NCBI GenBank assembly: GCA_963710175.1
Contig: CAVPZC010000002.1
Span: forward strand, 62,001-126,000
Reading direction: 5' to 3'
Source: Phormidesmis sp963710175
GTDB lineage: Bacteria; Cyanobacteriota; Cyanobacteriia; Phormidesmidales; Phormidesmidaceae
DNA length: 64,000 nt
Shown here: positions 16,232 to 24,041 of the stretch, piece after piece
Layout: the number at the start of each line of letters is the position of its first letter
Position numbering within the stretch: the first letter of the stretch is position 1
Program-made: the position numbers and the translations under genes
Notes under the pieces: model-generated
The model's database searches: none
The model's input: the letters and a program-made list of their open reading frames with translations, nothing else
What the model was told of the DNA's origin: nothing

Positions 16232-17503
16232 ATGGACTTCGGTATCGGCTTCCTCTCAAACAATGTAATGCTGCCAATCCTGGATTTTTTCTACGGGATT
16301 GTGCCCAGCTACGGGTTGGCAATCGTCGCCCTCACCCTGGTCATTCGCTTTGCGCTCTATCCGCTGAATGCGGGCTCTATCCGCAATATGCGAAAAATGA
16401 AGGTGGCCAACCCGATCATGCAAAAGCGCATGGCGGAAATTAAAGAGCGCTACAAAGACGATCCGGTTAAGCAGCAAGAAGAAATTAAAGGGATCTACGG
16501 CGAATTTGGCAACCCACTGGCGGGCTGCTTTCCGGTAGTTCTGCAAATGCCGATCTTGTTTGCGCTATTTGCGACGCTGCGAGGTTCGCCGTTTGCCGAT
16601 ATCACGCTGCCGGTCAATCTAAAGATTGTGCCGGAGGCGGCCATTGAGCAGGTGCAAGACCCGCTGCTAACGAAGCCTAGCAACATATTCGTTGCCGATG
16701 GTGAACATTTTCAGGTGAGTGCGCTCGTCCCCACCGGTGGACAGCTTGCAGTCGGCGACACTACCCAAATTGAGCTGCGCTCTGTAGACAATAAGTCTTT
16801 AGATGAGCTGAGAGTGGAGTACGCCGAAGAGGGTGTGGATATTGCGCCGACCTGGGAAGTGACCAAAGGTCAGGAGCTAGTCGCTGTGCAGCCCGATGGC
16901 ACCATCAAGGCGATCGCCCCTGGCGATGTGACCGTTCAGGCCAAGGTGCCAGGTTTGGCTGCGGACAAGGGCTTTTTGTTTATTGAGAAGCTGGGCCGGA
17001 TTGGCGTCACTGGCGACAACGGAGAAATCCACTGGGATATTCTCGGCATGATTATTTTCTTTGGCTTGAGCCTGTATGTCAGCCAGCAGATTACTCAAGG
17101 CGGCAGCAGCGGCGGTGGCGATCAAAACGATCAGCAGCAGGCGATCGCTAAGTTCACACCCGTTATTTTCTCAGGGATGTTCCTTTTCTTCCCGCTGCCT
17201 GCTGGCGTGCTGATGTACATGGTGATTGCCAACGTCTTTCAGACGGCGCAGTCATTCATTCTCTCTAGAGAACCCCTGCCTGAGAACCTGCAAAAGCTAG
17301 TCGAAGCGCAAGAAGCCAAGGCTGCTATTGCTTCAGGCGATGGGCGCGAGCAGCTCGCCTTTGAACCTGGCGCTGCCAAAAGAGCGACTAAGAGCGCTTC
17401 GGGGGGAGCTTCAAACAGCAAAGGCAAAGGTGCAAAGGCGACCGATGCTGACAAACCTGGCAAGCCCGGCTCTAAAAAGAAAGTCTCTAAGAAAAAGTCT
17501 TAG
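16232..17503 (+). CDS. yidC: membrane protein insertase YidC/Oxa1/Alb3
   Basis: A 423-residue insertase that helps membrane and thylakoid proteins integrate, with or without SecYEG. It has the short-N-terminus (Oxa1/Alb3-like) form: TM1 ~20-42, then the cytoplasmic hairpin KMKVANPIMQKRMAEIKERY, a TM at ~92-112 containing GCFPVVLQMPILFALF, and later TMs ~270-285 and ~310-345 with FFPLPAGVLMYM. A ~130-residue insert (about 125-260), partly Big2-like (VAVQPDGTIKAIAPGDVTVQAK), lies between membrane segments and probably faces the periplasm or lumen. The C-terminal ~75 residues are a Lys-rich basic tail, typical of ribosome-contacting Oxa1 proteins. Confidence 0.95.
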   Translation: MDFGIGFLSNNVMLPILDFFYGIVPSYGLAIVALTLVIRFALYPLNAGSIRNMRKMKVANPIMQKRMAEIKERYKDDPVKQQEEIKGIYGEFGNPLAGCFPVVLQMPILFALFATLRGSPFADITLPVNLKIVPEAAIEQVQDPLLTKPSNIFVADGEHFQVSALVPTGGQLAVGDTTQIELRSVDNKSLDELRVEYAEEGVDIAPTWEVTKGQELVAVQPDGTIKAIAPGDVTVQAKVPGLAADKGFLFIEKLGRIGVTGDNGEIHWDILGMIIFFGLSLYVSQQITQGGSSGGGDQNDQQQAIAKFTPVIFSGMFLFFPLPAGVLMYMVIANVFQTAQSFILSREPLPENLQKLVEAQEAKAAIASGDGREQLAFEPGAAKRATKSASGGASNSKGKGAKATDADKPGKPGSKKKVSKKKS

Positions 17504-17771
17504 CCCGTGCCGGGTAGGCCCAAAGTAAACGCTAGCAAAACTATTTTGGCAAAACTAAGCCAGCCGACGATGGCTAATCTGTATCAAGGCGAGTGAGCCT
17601 GCGTTTAGGGCTCAAGCCAGATGAGCCACTGTGCGGAGGCGATGCTTTGCTGCGCTTTTGTGCACAAATTAAATGAATGGGCATTCGGGTTGATAGGATA
17701 GACCTTACGCACAGCGCGTTTTTTGCCAAGAGCCTGGCAAAGAGCGCTGGCAGAGGGATCTATAGAGGCGG

Positions 17772-18293
17772 ATGAGTAAATCGATGGAAAAGAGCGTTAG
17801 CTGGCTAGAGGAGCTGCTGAAGCTGCAAGGTCTTGAGACCCATGTCAGCAGCAGCCAAATGACTGGAGACCTAGGCGACGATAGCTGCTGGCTAACAATT
17901 GACACAGCGCCTTTGTCTGAGGCGCAAATAGACGGACTGACGGGTGATCGCGGCAAAGTACTCGACTCCATTCAGTATCTGGCTAATACAGTTCTCAACA
18001 TGGGCCGCGAACCGGACCAGCAGCAAGCCTACACCGTTGAAATCAATGGCTACCGCCAGCAGCGCCAGGCTGAGCTGAAAGAAATTGCCGATACCGCCGC
18101 CAAAAAAGTCATTGCCGATGGCGAAGAACACGAAATCAAAGGGCTCTCCTCAGCTGAGCGCCGTCAGATCCACAGCTTGCTCGGCGACTATGAGCAGCTA
18201 GAAACCTTTAGCCAAGGGCGGGAGCCCAACCGACATTTGGTCGTCAAGCTTGCAGGAGCAGCTAGTGACGAAGATGCCGGTGAAGAAGAGTAA
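17772..18293 (+). CDS. jag: Jag/KhpB-like RNA-binding protein (KH-R3H)
   Basis: A 173-residue protein placed directly after yidC, the usual neighbour of Jag. A KH-type fold covers ~30-90, with LTGDRGKVLDSIQYLANTVLN as the GxxG-like turn and helix. An R3H domain covers ~95-160 with LSSAERRQIHSLL and the final HLVVKL strand. It lacks the N-terminal Jag_N domain found in Firmicutes, as usual in cyanobacteria. The likely role is RNA binding linked to cell-envelope or membrane-protein expression; the exact targets are unknown. A start at ATG 17784 is possible, but the upstream ATG is used here. Confidence 0.9.
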   Translation: MSKSMEKSVSWLEELLKLQGLETHVSSSQMTGDLGDDSCWLTIDTAPLSEAQIDGLTGDRGKVLDSIQYLANTVLNMGREPDQQQAYTVEINGYRQQRQAELKEIADTAAKKVIADGEEHEIKGLSSAERRQIHSLLGDYEQLETFSQGREPNRHLVVKLAGAASDEDAGEEE

Positions 18294-18316
18294 CGGTCTA
18301 TCCCCTATCAAAGACG

Positions 18317-18814
18317 ATGAGAGCTATTCATATCCCGCAGATTTTGGCTGCGCCTGACCAGACAATTGCGCTCGATGTAGCAGAGCATTTGCCCAGCTTG
18401 GAAACGCTGACGCCGGTCACTGGAGAAATGACCGTGGCTCACCGAGGCACCTTCCTGGACGTGAGGGGCAAGGCCAATACGATCATGACTTTGGAGTGCG
18501 ATCGCTGCCTCAGCAGCTACAACACCCGCATTCAGGTAGACACCTCAGAGCTGGTCTGGCTAGAAGAAGCCGCGCCTGAGGCCAGCGGCGTAGAAAAAGA
18601 AGTCGAGCTAGACGACTTGGTAGAGTCACTCTCGCCTCAGGGATATTTTCATCCTGGTGAGTGGCTATACGAGCAGATGTGTCTGGCCATTCCGCAAAAG
18701 CAAATTTGCCGCCCAAACTGTGAAGGCATCGAAATTAAGAACAATCCGCCGCAAGCAGAAATCGACCACCGCTGGGCGGCCCTGTCCTCGCTCAAGCGGC
18801 AGCTCTCTGAGTGA
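18317..18814 (+). CDS. YceD family (DUF177) protein
   Basis: A 165-residue soluble protein of the DUF177/YceD family, best known elsewhere as the partner gene of rpmF and linked to 23S rRNA accumulation. Cys pairs in LECDRCLSSY and in the C-terminal CLAIPQKQICRPNCEG segment match the family's metal- or disulfide-like pattern. LVESLSPQGYFHPGEWLYEQMCLAIP is a recognisable family core. It is the last gene of the rpmH-to-yceD cluster, 23 bp after jag. No rpmF follows in this window. Confidence 0.9.
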   Translation: MRAIHIPQILAAPDQTIALDVAEHLPSLETLTPVTGEMTVAHRGTFLDVRGKANTIMTLECDRCLSSYNTRIQVDTSELVWLEEAAPEASGVEKEVELDDLVESLSPQGYFHPGEWLYEQMCLAIPQKQICRPNCEGIEIKNNPPQAEIDHRWAALSSLKRQLSE

Positions 18815-18879
18815 GCATAGCTGAATATTGAGCCGTGCTACTCAAGGATGAGCTGCCAAAAGTCGCCGGGTATTTTCTT

Positions 18880-19089
18880 AACGTCAGTTCGGGATAAGTG
18901 ATTGCCTGTGATGTCCGACTGTCGGCGCTTTTTAACACACAGCCTAAAGTAGATCCCCTCTAGAGGGGCGCAGGGGTGGGTTTCGGTGTGTAGCGCACGT
19001 TGCCGACCCATCCCGACCCTGCGGGCCACCCTTCCAGAAGGGACTTACTTCGAGCAATAAGCATGAGTTGCTTATCCCGAACTCAGGTT
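18880..19089. mobile_element. MITE-like non-autonomous element, copy 1
   Basis: This 210-bp element is bounded by 19-bp imperfect terminal inverted repeats: AACGTCAGTTCGGGATAAG at 18880-18898 and CTTATCCCGAACTCAGGTT at 19071-19089, which differ at two positions. It is flanked on both sides by the 4-bp direct repeat TCTT (18876-18879 and 19090-19093), as expected for a target-site duplication. It has no coding capacity. The interior holds the palindrome CCCCTCTAGAGGGG (18955-18968) and material like the pntA-pntB spacer repeat. The transposase family that could mobilise it is not identifiable here. Confidence 0.85.
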
Positions 19090-19122
19090 TCTTAGTCCGG
19101 ACAGGTTGAGCTGGTTTTAGGT

Positions 19123-19341
19123 AACGTCAGTTCGGGATAAGAATAGCTAGAATGTGCCATCGGGGACCTTTTCTCCCCTTACCAAGGGGAGATGCCGCAG
19201 GCAGAGGGGTTCCGGCTGAGCACAGAGCATGTCGCCAGAACCCCTCCCTTACGGTTCCCCTTGGTAAGGGGAACCCAGACCGGCTTTGATAGGAGAGATT
19301 TGAGCGGTTGACCATGAAACACCTTATCCCGAACTCAGGTT
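19123..19341. mobile_element. MITE-like non-autonomous element, copy 2
   Basis: This 219-bp element has the same left (19123-19141) and right (19323-19341) terminal repeats as copy 1, including the same two mismatches, in the same orientation. Its own 4-bp target duplication is AGGT (19119-19122 and 19342-19345). The interior differs from copy 1 and has CCCCTTACCAAGGGGA inverted against TCCCCTTGGTAAGGGGA, so most of it can fold back. The separate target duplications show two independent insertions, only 33 bp apart, rather than a tandem duplication. Confidence 0.85.
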
Positions 19342-20027
19342 AGGTAGCGCTTAGATTACCTTTCTAATCTCATGCTGCCCTCAACCATTTAGATTAGTGA
19401 TGCTTAATCAACTGATTGATCCGGATAGTTAGAAAACGCTGAAGCCAAACAGCTTATTTTTCCAATTTGAGCTGAATAACTAACTTTTTAATCCGTATTT
19501 TGCCCAGGGTTAGATCAGACGAGATTGACTGGAACCCTTTTACCTTAAGGATACACGAGCCATAATGCTCCCTTAAAGCAGCGTTTCTCTATCTTGCGAA
19601 TTGATAAAGTTGACATAAAACCTCATCGACGTTTGAATAGTGGAGGTTCGCTTGAGAACATTGCAATATCTCCGCTCGATCATCGTCACTGATTGATTGC
19701 ATCTGCCGAAGTTGTGATACTGAAGTTGTTTAAGCAAAGGACAATCCCTTCTCCTCTCTCTGTCTTTATTTGCTCTGATAAATAGCTCTCTAGATTATTT
19801 AAAAACGACTGTCGGCGACCTTCACCTTTTTTACAGCCTGAAAACTTTTGTCGCAAATCTCTGTGGGTTTGCAACAGGCTTTTTTGCAAACTTGTAGCGC
19901 TACTTTGATCGACTATTAACGGCAGTCGGTGCATGGCTTTGGGCATGTGCGCAGATCTAGCCGCTAGTTTTTAGCTGCGTAAGGATGCTTCTACCACAAT
20001 CACCCTTACCCAAGATGGATCAGAATT
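19342..20027 (+). other. upstream region of the CAP-LamG gene
   Basis: About 690 bp without a recognised gene. It contains a possible promoter (TTGACA at 19610-19615, with a weak -10 about 17-18 bp on). GGAGG at 19642-19646 lies 6 nt before a 14-codon TTG-initiated frame (19653-19697). A structured, terminator-like segment at 19835-19891 is listed separately. An 86-codon minus-strand frame at 19686-19946 overlaps that structure and does not look like a real protein. Confidence 0.45.
19835..19891 (+). promoter_or_regulatory. putative attenuator with mutually exclusive hairpins
   Basis: Form 1: AGCCTG (19835-19840) pairs with CAGGCT (19875-19880), enclosing GCAAATC/GGTTTGC (19853-19859 with 19866-19872). 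It is followed by TTTTT, so it resembles an intrinsic terminator. Form 2: GTTTGCAA (19867-19874) pairs perfectly with TTGCAAAC (19884-19891), which breaks form 1 and hides the T-run. This is either a leader attenuator for the CAP-LamG gene at 20028 or the 3' end of a short RNA. Confidence 0.4.
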
Positions 20028-21212
20028 ATGGACAATGCATCAATGGCAAACGCTGGTTCACAGAGCTTTGTAAATGAAGTGCTGCGACTGACGAATCAGT
20101 TTAGAGCGCAGAACAGGCTGGCTCCTCTGAGAGCTAATCCCAAACTCGCGCAGGCAGCACAAGCCCACTCGGGAAGTATGGCAATTGATGACTTCTTTAG
20201 TCACACTGGCGCAGATGGGTCTAACCTTGGAGACCGCGCCAAGCGAGCGGGTTACGAAGCGCAGCGGCTAGGTGAAAATATTGCGGCAGGGCAGCGATCG
20301 CCCGAATCAGTCGTCAATGGCTGGATTAACAGCCCCGGTCACCGTGCTAACTTGCTCAACCCCAACTACACCGAACTGGGCATCGGCTACTTCAAGCTAG
20401 ATAACGACACTGGCTCAGTAAACTACAGCACCTATTGGACTCAGCTATTTGGCAGCGGTGATCTCAACGCTCAGTCGGTAACAGCCCCCACGCCAGTCAA
20501 GCAAACGATAACGCCCCCCACGGTCAATTTGGACCCGGTGGCCAAGCTCAGCTTTGATGAAGGCACTGGCAAATTAGCAATTGACGCTGCTCTAGGCGTT
20601 AAGAACAATGGTCAGCTGCGCGGTGATGCCAGTTGGAGGACGGGTAAAGCGGGTAAAGCCGTTGCCTTCGATGGCCAAGGTGACTATGTCTCTCTGGAAA
20701 ATTCCAAAGAGATCAACCTAGGCACTCACTCCCAGCGCAGTGTTTCTCTGTGGTTCCAGCTAGACAAAGCGGCAGCTGGCCGCAAGCAGGTACTCTACGA
20801 AGAAGGCGGCACCGCGCGCGGTCTCAATGCTTACGTGCAAGACGACCTGCTGTACTTTGGCGGCTGGAATACGCCCGAGAGCAAGTGGTCGGGTTCGTGG
20901 CTTAATACTGGCAAGGTCTCGGCGGGCAAGTGGCACCATGCGGCGCTGGTTTTGGACGGTCAGCAAACCGTGAAGGCTGGAGCGCTCACAGCGTATTTAG
21001 ACGGCCAAAGGATCGGTCAGATGGATGGCTCTCAGCTATGGGGGCACGGCGACGGCATTGGCATTGGCAACGTCAATGGCGGCACCAAGTTTAAAGATGG
21101 CAATAGCTCAGGCTCGGCTTATGGCCTAGATGGGGCAATAGACGAGCTGCAAATCTTCAACACGGCCCTCGATAGTAGTCAAGTGAAGCAGCTAGCGACT
21201 GCTTTTGGCTGA
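20028..21212 (+). CDS. CAP (SCP/PR1) domain protein with C-terminal LamG-like domain
   Basis: A 394-residue protein. Residues ~12-146 form a CAP/SCP-like domain (LTNQFRAQNRLAPLRANPKL, HSGSMAIDDFFSH, GENIAAG, WINSPGHRANLLNPNYTELGIGY), which includes the His and Glu residues typical of bacterial YkwD-type proteins. After a Thr/Pro linker, ~175-392 form a concanavalin-like LamG/LamGL domain (VAFDGQGDYVSLE, RSVSLWFQLD, WHHAALVLDG, GAIDELQIFNTAL). No N-terminal signal peptide is visible, although these domains are normally extracellular; leaderless export, for example by a type I system, is an inference. The long leader upstream may regulate it. Confidence 0.9.
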   Translation: MDNASMANAGSQSFVNEVLRLTNQFRAQNRLAPLRANPKLAQAAQAHSGSMAIDDFFSHTGADGSNLGDRAKRAGYEAQRLGENIAAGQRSPESVVNGWINSPGHRANLLNPNYTELGIGYFKLDNDTGSVNYSTYWTQLFGSGDLNAQSVTAPTPVKQTITPPTVNLDPVAKLSFDEGTGKLAIDAALGVKNNGQLRGDASWRTGKAGKAVAFDGQGDYVSLENSKEINLGTHSQRSVSLWFQLDKAAAGRKQVLYEEGGTARGLNAYVQDDLLYFGGWNTPESKWSGSWLNTGKVSAGKWHHAALVLDGQQTVKAGALTAYLDGQRIGQMDGSQLWGHGDGIGIGNVNGGTKFKDGNSSGSAYGLDGAIDELQIFNTALDSSQVKQLATAFG

Positions 21213-21220
21213 GGACTGAC

Positions 21221-21285
21221 CTGATCACTTAAGCAGGGCGCTTACTGAAAGGTGCCGCTTCTGCTAATGTGCCTTGAGTGATCAG
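21221..21285 (+). other. extended 3' stem-loop after the CAP-LamG gene
   Basis: CTGATCACTTAAG (21221-21233) pairs with CTTGAGTGATCAG (21273-21285) with one G-T wobble. Inside it AGCAG/CTGCT and GGCGC/GTGCC can continue the stem. There is no T-run. It starts 8 bp past the stop codon and precedes a true terminator, so it could stabilise the mRNA 3' end. Confidence 0.55.
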
Positions 21286-21308
21286 GTGGAATGACTTTCC
21301 AAGTCTAG

Positions 21309-21360
21309 CGATCCAGGCGTTGCTGTGTTTAACGGGCAGCCGCCTGGATCGTTTCTTTTT
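21309..21360 (+). terminator. Rho-independent terminator of the CAP-LamG gene
   Basis: The perfect 11-bp stem CGATCCAGGCG/CGCCTGGATCG (21309-21319 with 21341-21351) is followed by TTTCTTTTT (21352-21360). Confidence 0.9.
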
Positions 21361-21438
21361 GAGCGGCTTCGACTCATCACATCTTTGCTAGTTCTATAAG
21401 GGCTTATGATCTACACAGAGTAGTGATAGGCGGCTGAG

Positions 21439-22977
21439 ATGAGTTTTCGCGAAGAGCTGAGTTTGCTGGTGCGATCACGCTACCCACTAATCTACATTCC
21501 CACGCGCGAAGAAGAGCGGGCGGAGACCGCGATTGCTCAGTGCGCTCAGAGCATGGGGGGCAATCGCGCCGTTTACACCTGGGACTATGTCGATGGTTAC
21601 CAGGGCAACCCCACTGACAATGGCTTTGGGCGGCGCAATCCCTTGCAAGCCCTGGAGCTACTTGAAAAAGTGCCGGCAACAGCTGCGGCCATCTTTGTGC
21701 TCAGAGACTATCACCGCTTTTTAGAAGACGTTGCCATTTCGCGCAAGCTGCGCAACCTGCTGCGCCTACTGAGAGCCCAGCCTAAAAACATCATCATTTT
21801 GTCCGCTCAGCTCAGCATTCCTGACGACCTGAGCAGCATCATTACCGTCCTAGAGTTTCCCCTGCCCGATGTCGCCGAAATTCGCACCGAGGTAGATCGA
21901 ATACTGGGAGCGACCGGTAGCCAACTCTCCGCTCGCGATACCGATGAGCTGGTGCGCTCCTGTCAGGGGCTGGCCTTGGAGCGCATTCGCCGGGTGCTCT
22001 CGCGCGGCATCGCCGCCCACGGCACCTTTGAACCCAGCGATATCGATCTGATTTTAGAAGAAAAGCAGCAGACCATTCGCCAGACCCAAATCCTGGAGTT
22101 TTATCCGGCCAGCGAGAAAATTTCCGACATCGGCGGGCTCGATAGCCTGAAAGACTGGCTGCTGACACGGGGCAGCGCTTTTTCTGAAAGAGCCCGTCAG
22201 TACGGTCTGCCGCATCCACGCGGGCTGATGCTGGTCGGCATTCAGGGAACCGGCAAATCTTTGACGGCCAAGGCGATCGCCCATCACTGGCATCTCCCCC
22301 TGCTGCGCCTAGACGTAGGCCGGTTATTTGGCGGTCTGGTCGGTGAATCCGAATCGCGCACCCGGCAGATGATTCAGCTGGCCGAAGCCCTGGCTCCCTG
22401 CATTTTGTGGATCGATGAAATTGACAAAGCCTTTGCCGGGTTTGACGGTCGCGGCGACTCGGGCACCACCAGCCGAGTATTTGGCACCTTTATCACCTGG
22501 CTCGCCGAAAAATCCTCTCCTGTATTTGTCGTTGCAACCGCTAATAATATTCAGTCACTGCCGCCCGAAATGCTGCGTCGGGGCCGCTTTGATGAAATTT
22601 TCTTTGTCGGTTTGCCCAGCCAGGAAGAAAGAGAGGCAATTTTTGCAGTACATCTCTCCCGTCTGCGGCCTCACAATCTTTCTACTTACGAACTTAAACG
22701 CCTGGCCTATGAAACCCCCGATTTTTCGGGCGCTGAGATTGAGCAGGCCATTATTGAAGCGATGCATATCGGCTTTAGCCAAAACCGCGACTTCACCCAC
22801 GACGACGTGCTCGTAGCGGTCAGCCAAATTATTCCGCTGGCGCGCACTGCCCAGCCGCAGATAGAGGCGCTGCAAAGCTGGGCGGCAGAGGGGAGAGCCC
22901 GCATGGCCTCCCGGCAAAACCCCCTATCAGAGCGGATTGAGCAGCAGCGTAAGGGCGATCGCCCCAGCCCCGAATAA
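21439..22977 (+). CDS. ycf46: AAA ATPase, Ycf46 family
   Basis: A 512-residue protein matching the Ycf46 family found in cyanobacteria and red-lineage plastids. The N-terminal ~200 residues (LVRSRYPLIYIPTREEERAE) are a degenerate domain. The AAA module has Walker A GIQGTGKS at 267-274, Walker B ILWIDEIDKAF, a sensor segment VVATANNIQSLPPEMLRRGRFDEIFF with arginine fingers, and a C-terminal lid. A role in regulating photosynthesis, especially CO2 use, has been proposed for the family; the substrate is unknown. The last ~30 residues are basic and hydrophilic. It is monocistronic after a strong terminator. Confidence 0.93.
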   Translation: MSFREELSLLVRSRYPLIYIPTREEERAETAIAQCAQSMGGNRAVYTWDYVDGYQGNPTDNGFGRRNPLQALELLEKVPATAAAIFVLRDYHRFLEDVAISRKLRNLLRLLRAQPKNIIILSAQLSIPDDLSSIITVLEFPLPDVAEIRTEVDRILGATGSQLSARDTDELVRSCQGLALERIRRVLSRGIAAHGTFEPSDIDLILEEKQQTIRQTQILEFYPASEKISDIGGLDSLKDWLLTRGSAFSERARQYGLPHPRGLMLVGIQGTGKSLTAKAIAHHWHLPLLRLDVGRLFGGLVGESESRTRQMIQLAEALAPCILWIDEIDKAFAGFDGRGDSGTTSRVFGTFITWLAEKSSPVFVVATANNIQSLPPEMLRRGRFDEIFFVGLPSQEEREAIFAVHLSRLRPHNLSTYELKRLAYETPDFSGAEIEQAIIEAMHIGFSQNRDFTHDDVLVAVSQIIPLARTAQPQIEALQSWAAEGRARMASRQNPLSERIEQQRKGDRPSPE

Positions 22978-23121
22978 ACCATCTTACGAGCGGTCAGTGA
23001 CGGCCTTATCAGCGGCTTTACCAATAGCGCGCTTCACGCTATAACCATAAGGCTCTTGCACGATCGTCTTCTGAATGCACTGTCTTTTGCACGCACGTCT
23101 TTTATATGCACTGTCTTCGTC

Positions 23122-23571
23122 ATGGTGATGAAAAACTTTTTACTGACGCTAAGTAAGTTTGTGCTTGGCATTATTTTAGCCATGCTGATCGTCTCGCTGG
23201 CGGGTCTATCGATGGCCCGCTATTTCATGACGCGAATGGCAGAGCCACCCGAGCGGCCCACTTACGACAATGATCTGCCAGCGCCAGCGCCTAGCGCCAG
23301 CCCATCAGAGCAGCCTACCGACAGCCCCGCCGCCGCGACAGAGCCTGAGCCAGAAGACGAGCCCCTGCCGGAGGGCAGCTACCCGGCCATCGTCAACCAG
23401 CCAGTGGGCCTGATTGTGCGCAGCGGACCGGGAACAGATTATGAGCAAATTGGCGGCTTAGAATATCAGGCGAGTTTAGTAGTGCTCTCAGAAGAGAGCG
23501 GCTGGCTGAAAGTGCAGACGAGCAGCGGTGAAGAAGGCTGGATCAAAGGCGGTAACGTAGCCAGAGAATAG
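23122..23571 (+). CDS. membrane-anchored SH3-domain protein
   Basis: A 149-residue protein starting at ATG 23122 (MVMKNFLLTL). One N-terminal transmembrane segment (about 8-32) is followed by a Pro/Ala/Glu-rich linker (~40-90) and a bacterial SH3 domain (~92-147) with VNQPVGLIVRSGPGTDYEQI and GWLKVQTSSGEEGWIKGGNV. SH3b domains of this type usually bind peptidoglycan or peptides in the periplasm. The frame extends upstream to 23056, but that part is poor in motif and less likely to be translated. Confidence 0.83.
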   Translation: MVMKNFLLTLSKFVLGIILAMLIVSLAGLSMARYFMTRMAEPPERPTYDNDLPAPAPSASPSEQPTDSPAAATEPEPEDEPLPEGSYPAIVNQPVGLIVRSGPGTDYEQIGGLEYQASLVVLSEESGWLKVQTSSGEEGWIKGGNVARE

Positions 23572-23714
23572 GCATTAAAGAGTAGCTGTAAATAAGAAGA
23601 CTGTTAAGAAAGCTATCTCATTTCAACAGTTGGTTACAGAACAGAGGCGATCGCCCGATTCGCTCAGAACGGGGTGATAGCTTGAGATCGCCCACAAGTC
23701 ACAGGCAGACTTCT

Positions 23715-23882
23715 ATGTACGACAACTCGCAAAAAGATTGGCTGGGTTCGGTAGTAGTAGCCGCTTTGGGAGCTGGGGTGATCACTTCTTTTGCCGTCAG
23801 CCAGGGGCAAAACCCGCTCGTGGGGCTAGGTATCACGGCGATCGCGGCGATCGCCGCAGTGACGCTAGATGTTTTGCTATAG
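23715..23882 (+). CDS. small two-helix membrane protein
   Basis: A predicted 55-residue protein (MYDNSQKDWLGSVVVAALGA start). Two hydrophobic segments lie at about 10-27 and 33-54, joined by a short SQGQNP turn. The second is encoded partly by back-to-back HIP1-like sequences that yield the AIAAIA run. The ribosome-binding site is weak. I do not recognise the family. The compact hairpin topology argues for a real gene, but this is only moderate support. Confidence 0.5.
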   Translation: MYDNSQKDWLGSVVVAALGAGVITSFAVSQGQNPLVGLGITAIAAIAAVTLDVLL

Positions 23883-24041
23883 CTGCCAGCACGTATCTTC
23901 AAATTGGCCCTACTGCAAACGCCTACTGCTGGAAAGTAGGCAGCTCAGGTCACCTGACGGCAGGCAATAGGCAGCTTATGTGCTCTCTCAGGCAGTTCGC
24001 TGTCAGCAGCGTTTAGCTTCGAGAGCGTGAGAATAAATCCT

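Noticed and set aside
18955..19045. CRISPR-like appearance of repeated palindromes in the 18.8-19.4 kb region
   Set aside because: There are no regularly spaced equal repeats; terminal inverted repeats with target duplications explain the pattern.
19686..19946. 86-codon minus-strand frame in the leader of the CAP-LamG gene
   Set aside because: No recognisable motif, and it overlaps a strong plus-strand RNA structure whose palindromic bases explain the sequence better.
21842..22219. 125-codon minus-strand frame inside ycf46
   Set aside because: It is a shadow of a GC-rich, well-conserved AAA gene and has an Arg/Ser-rich, non-protein-like composition.
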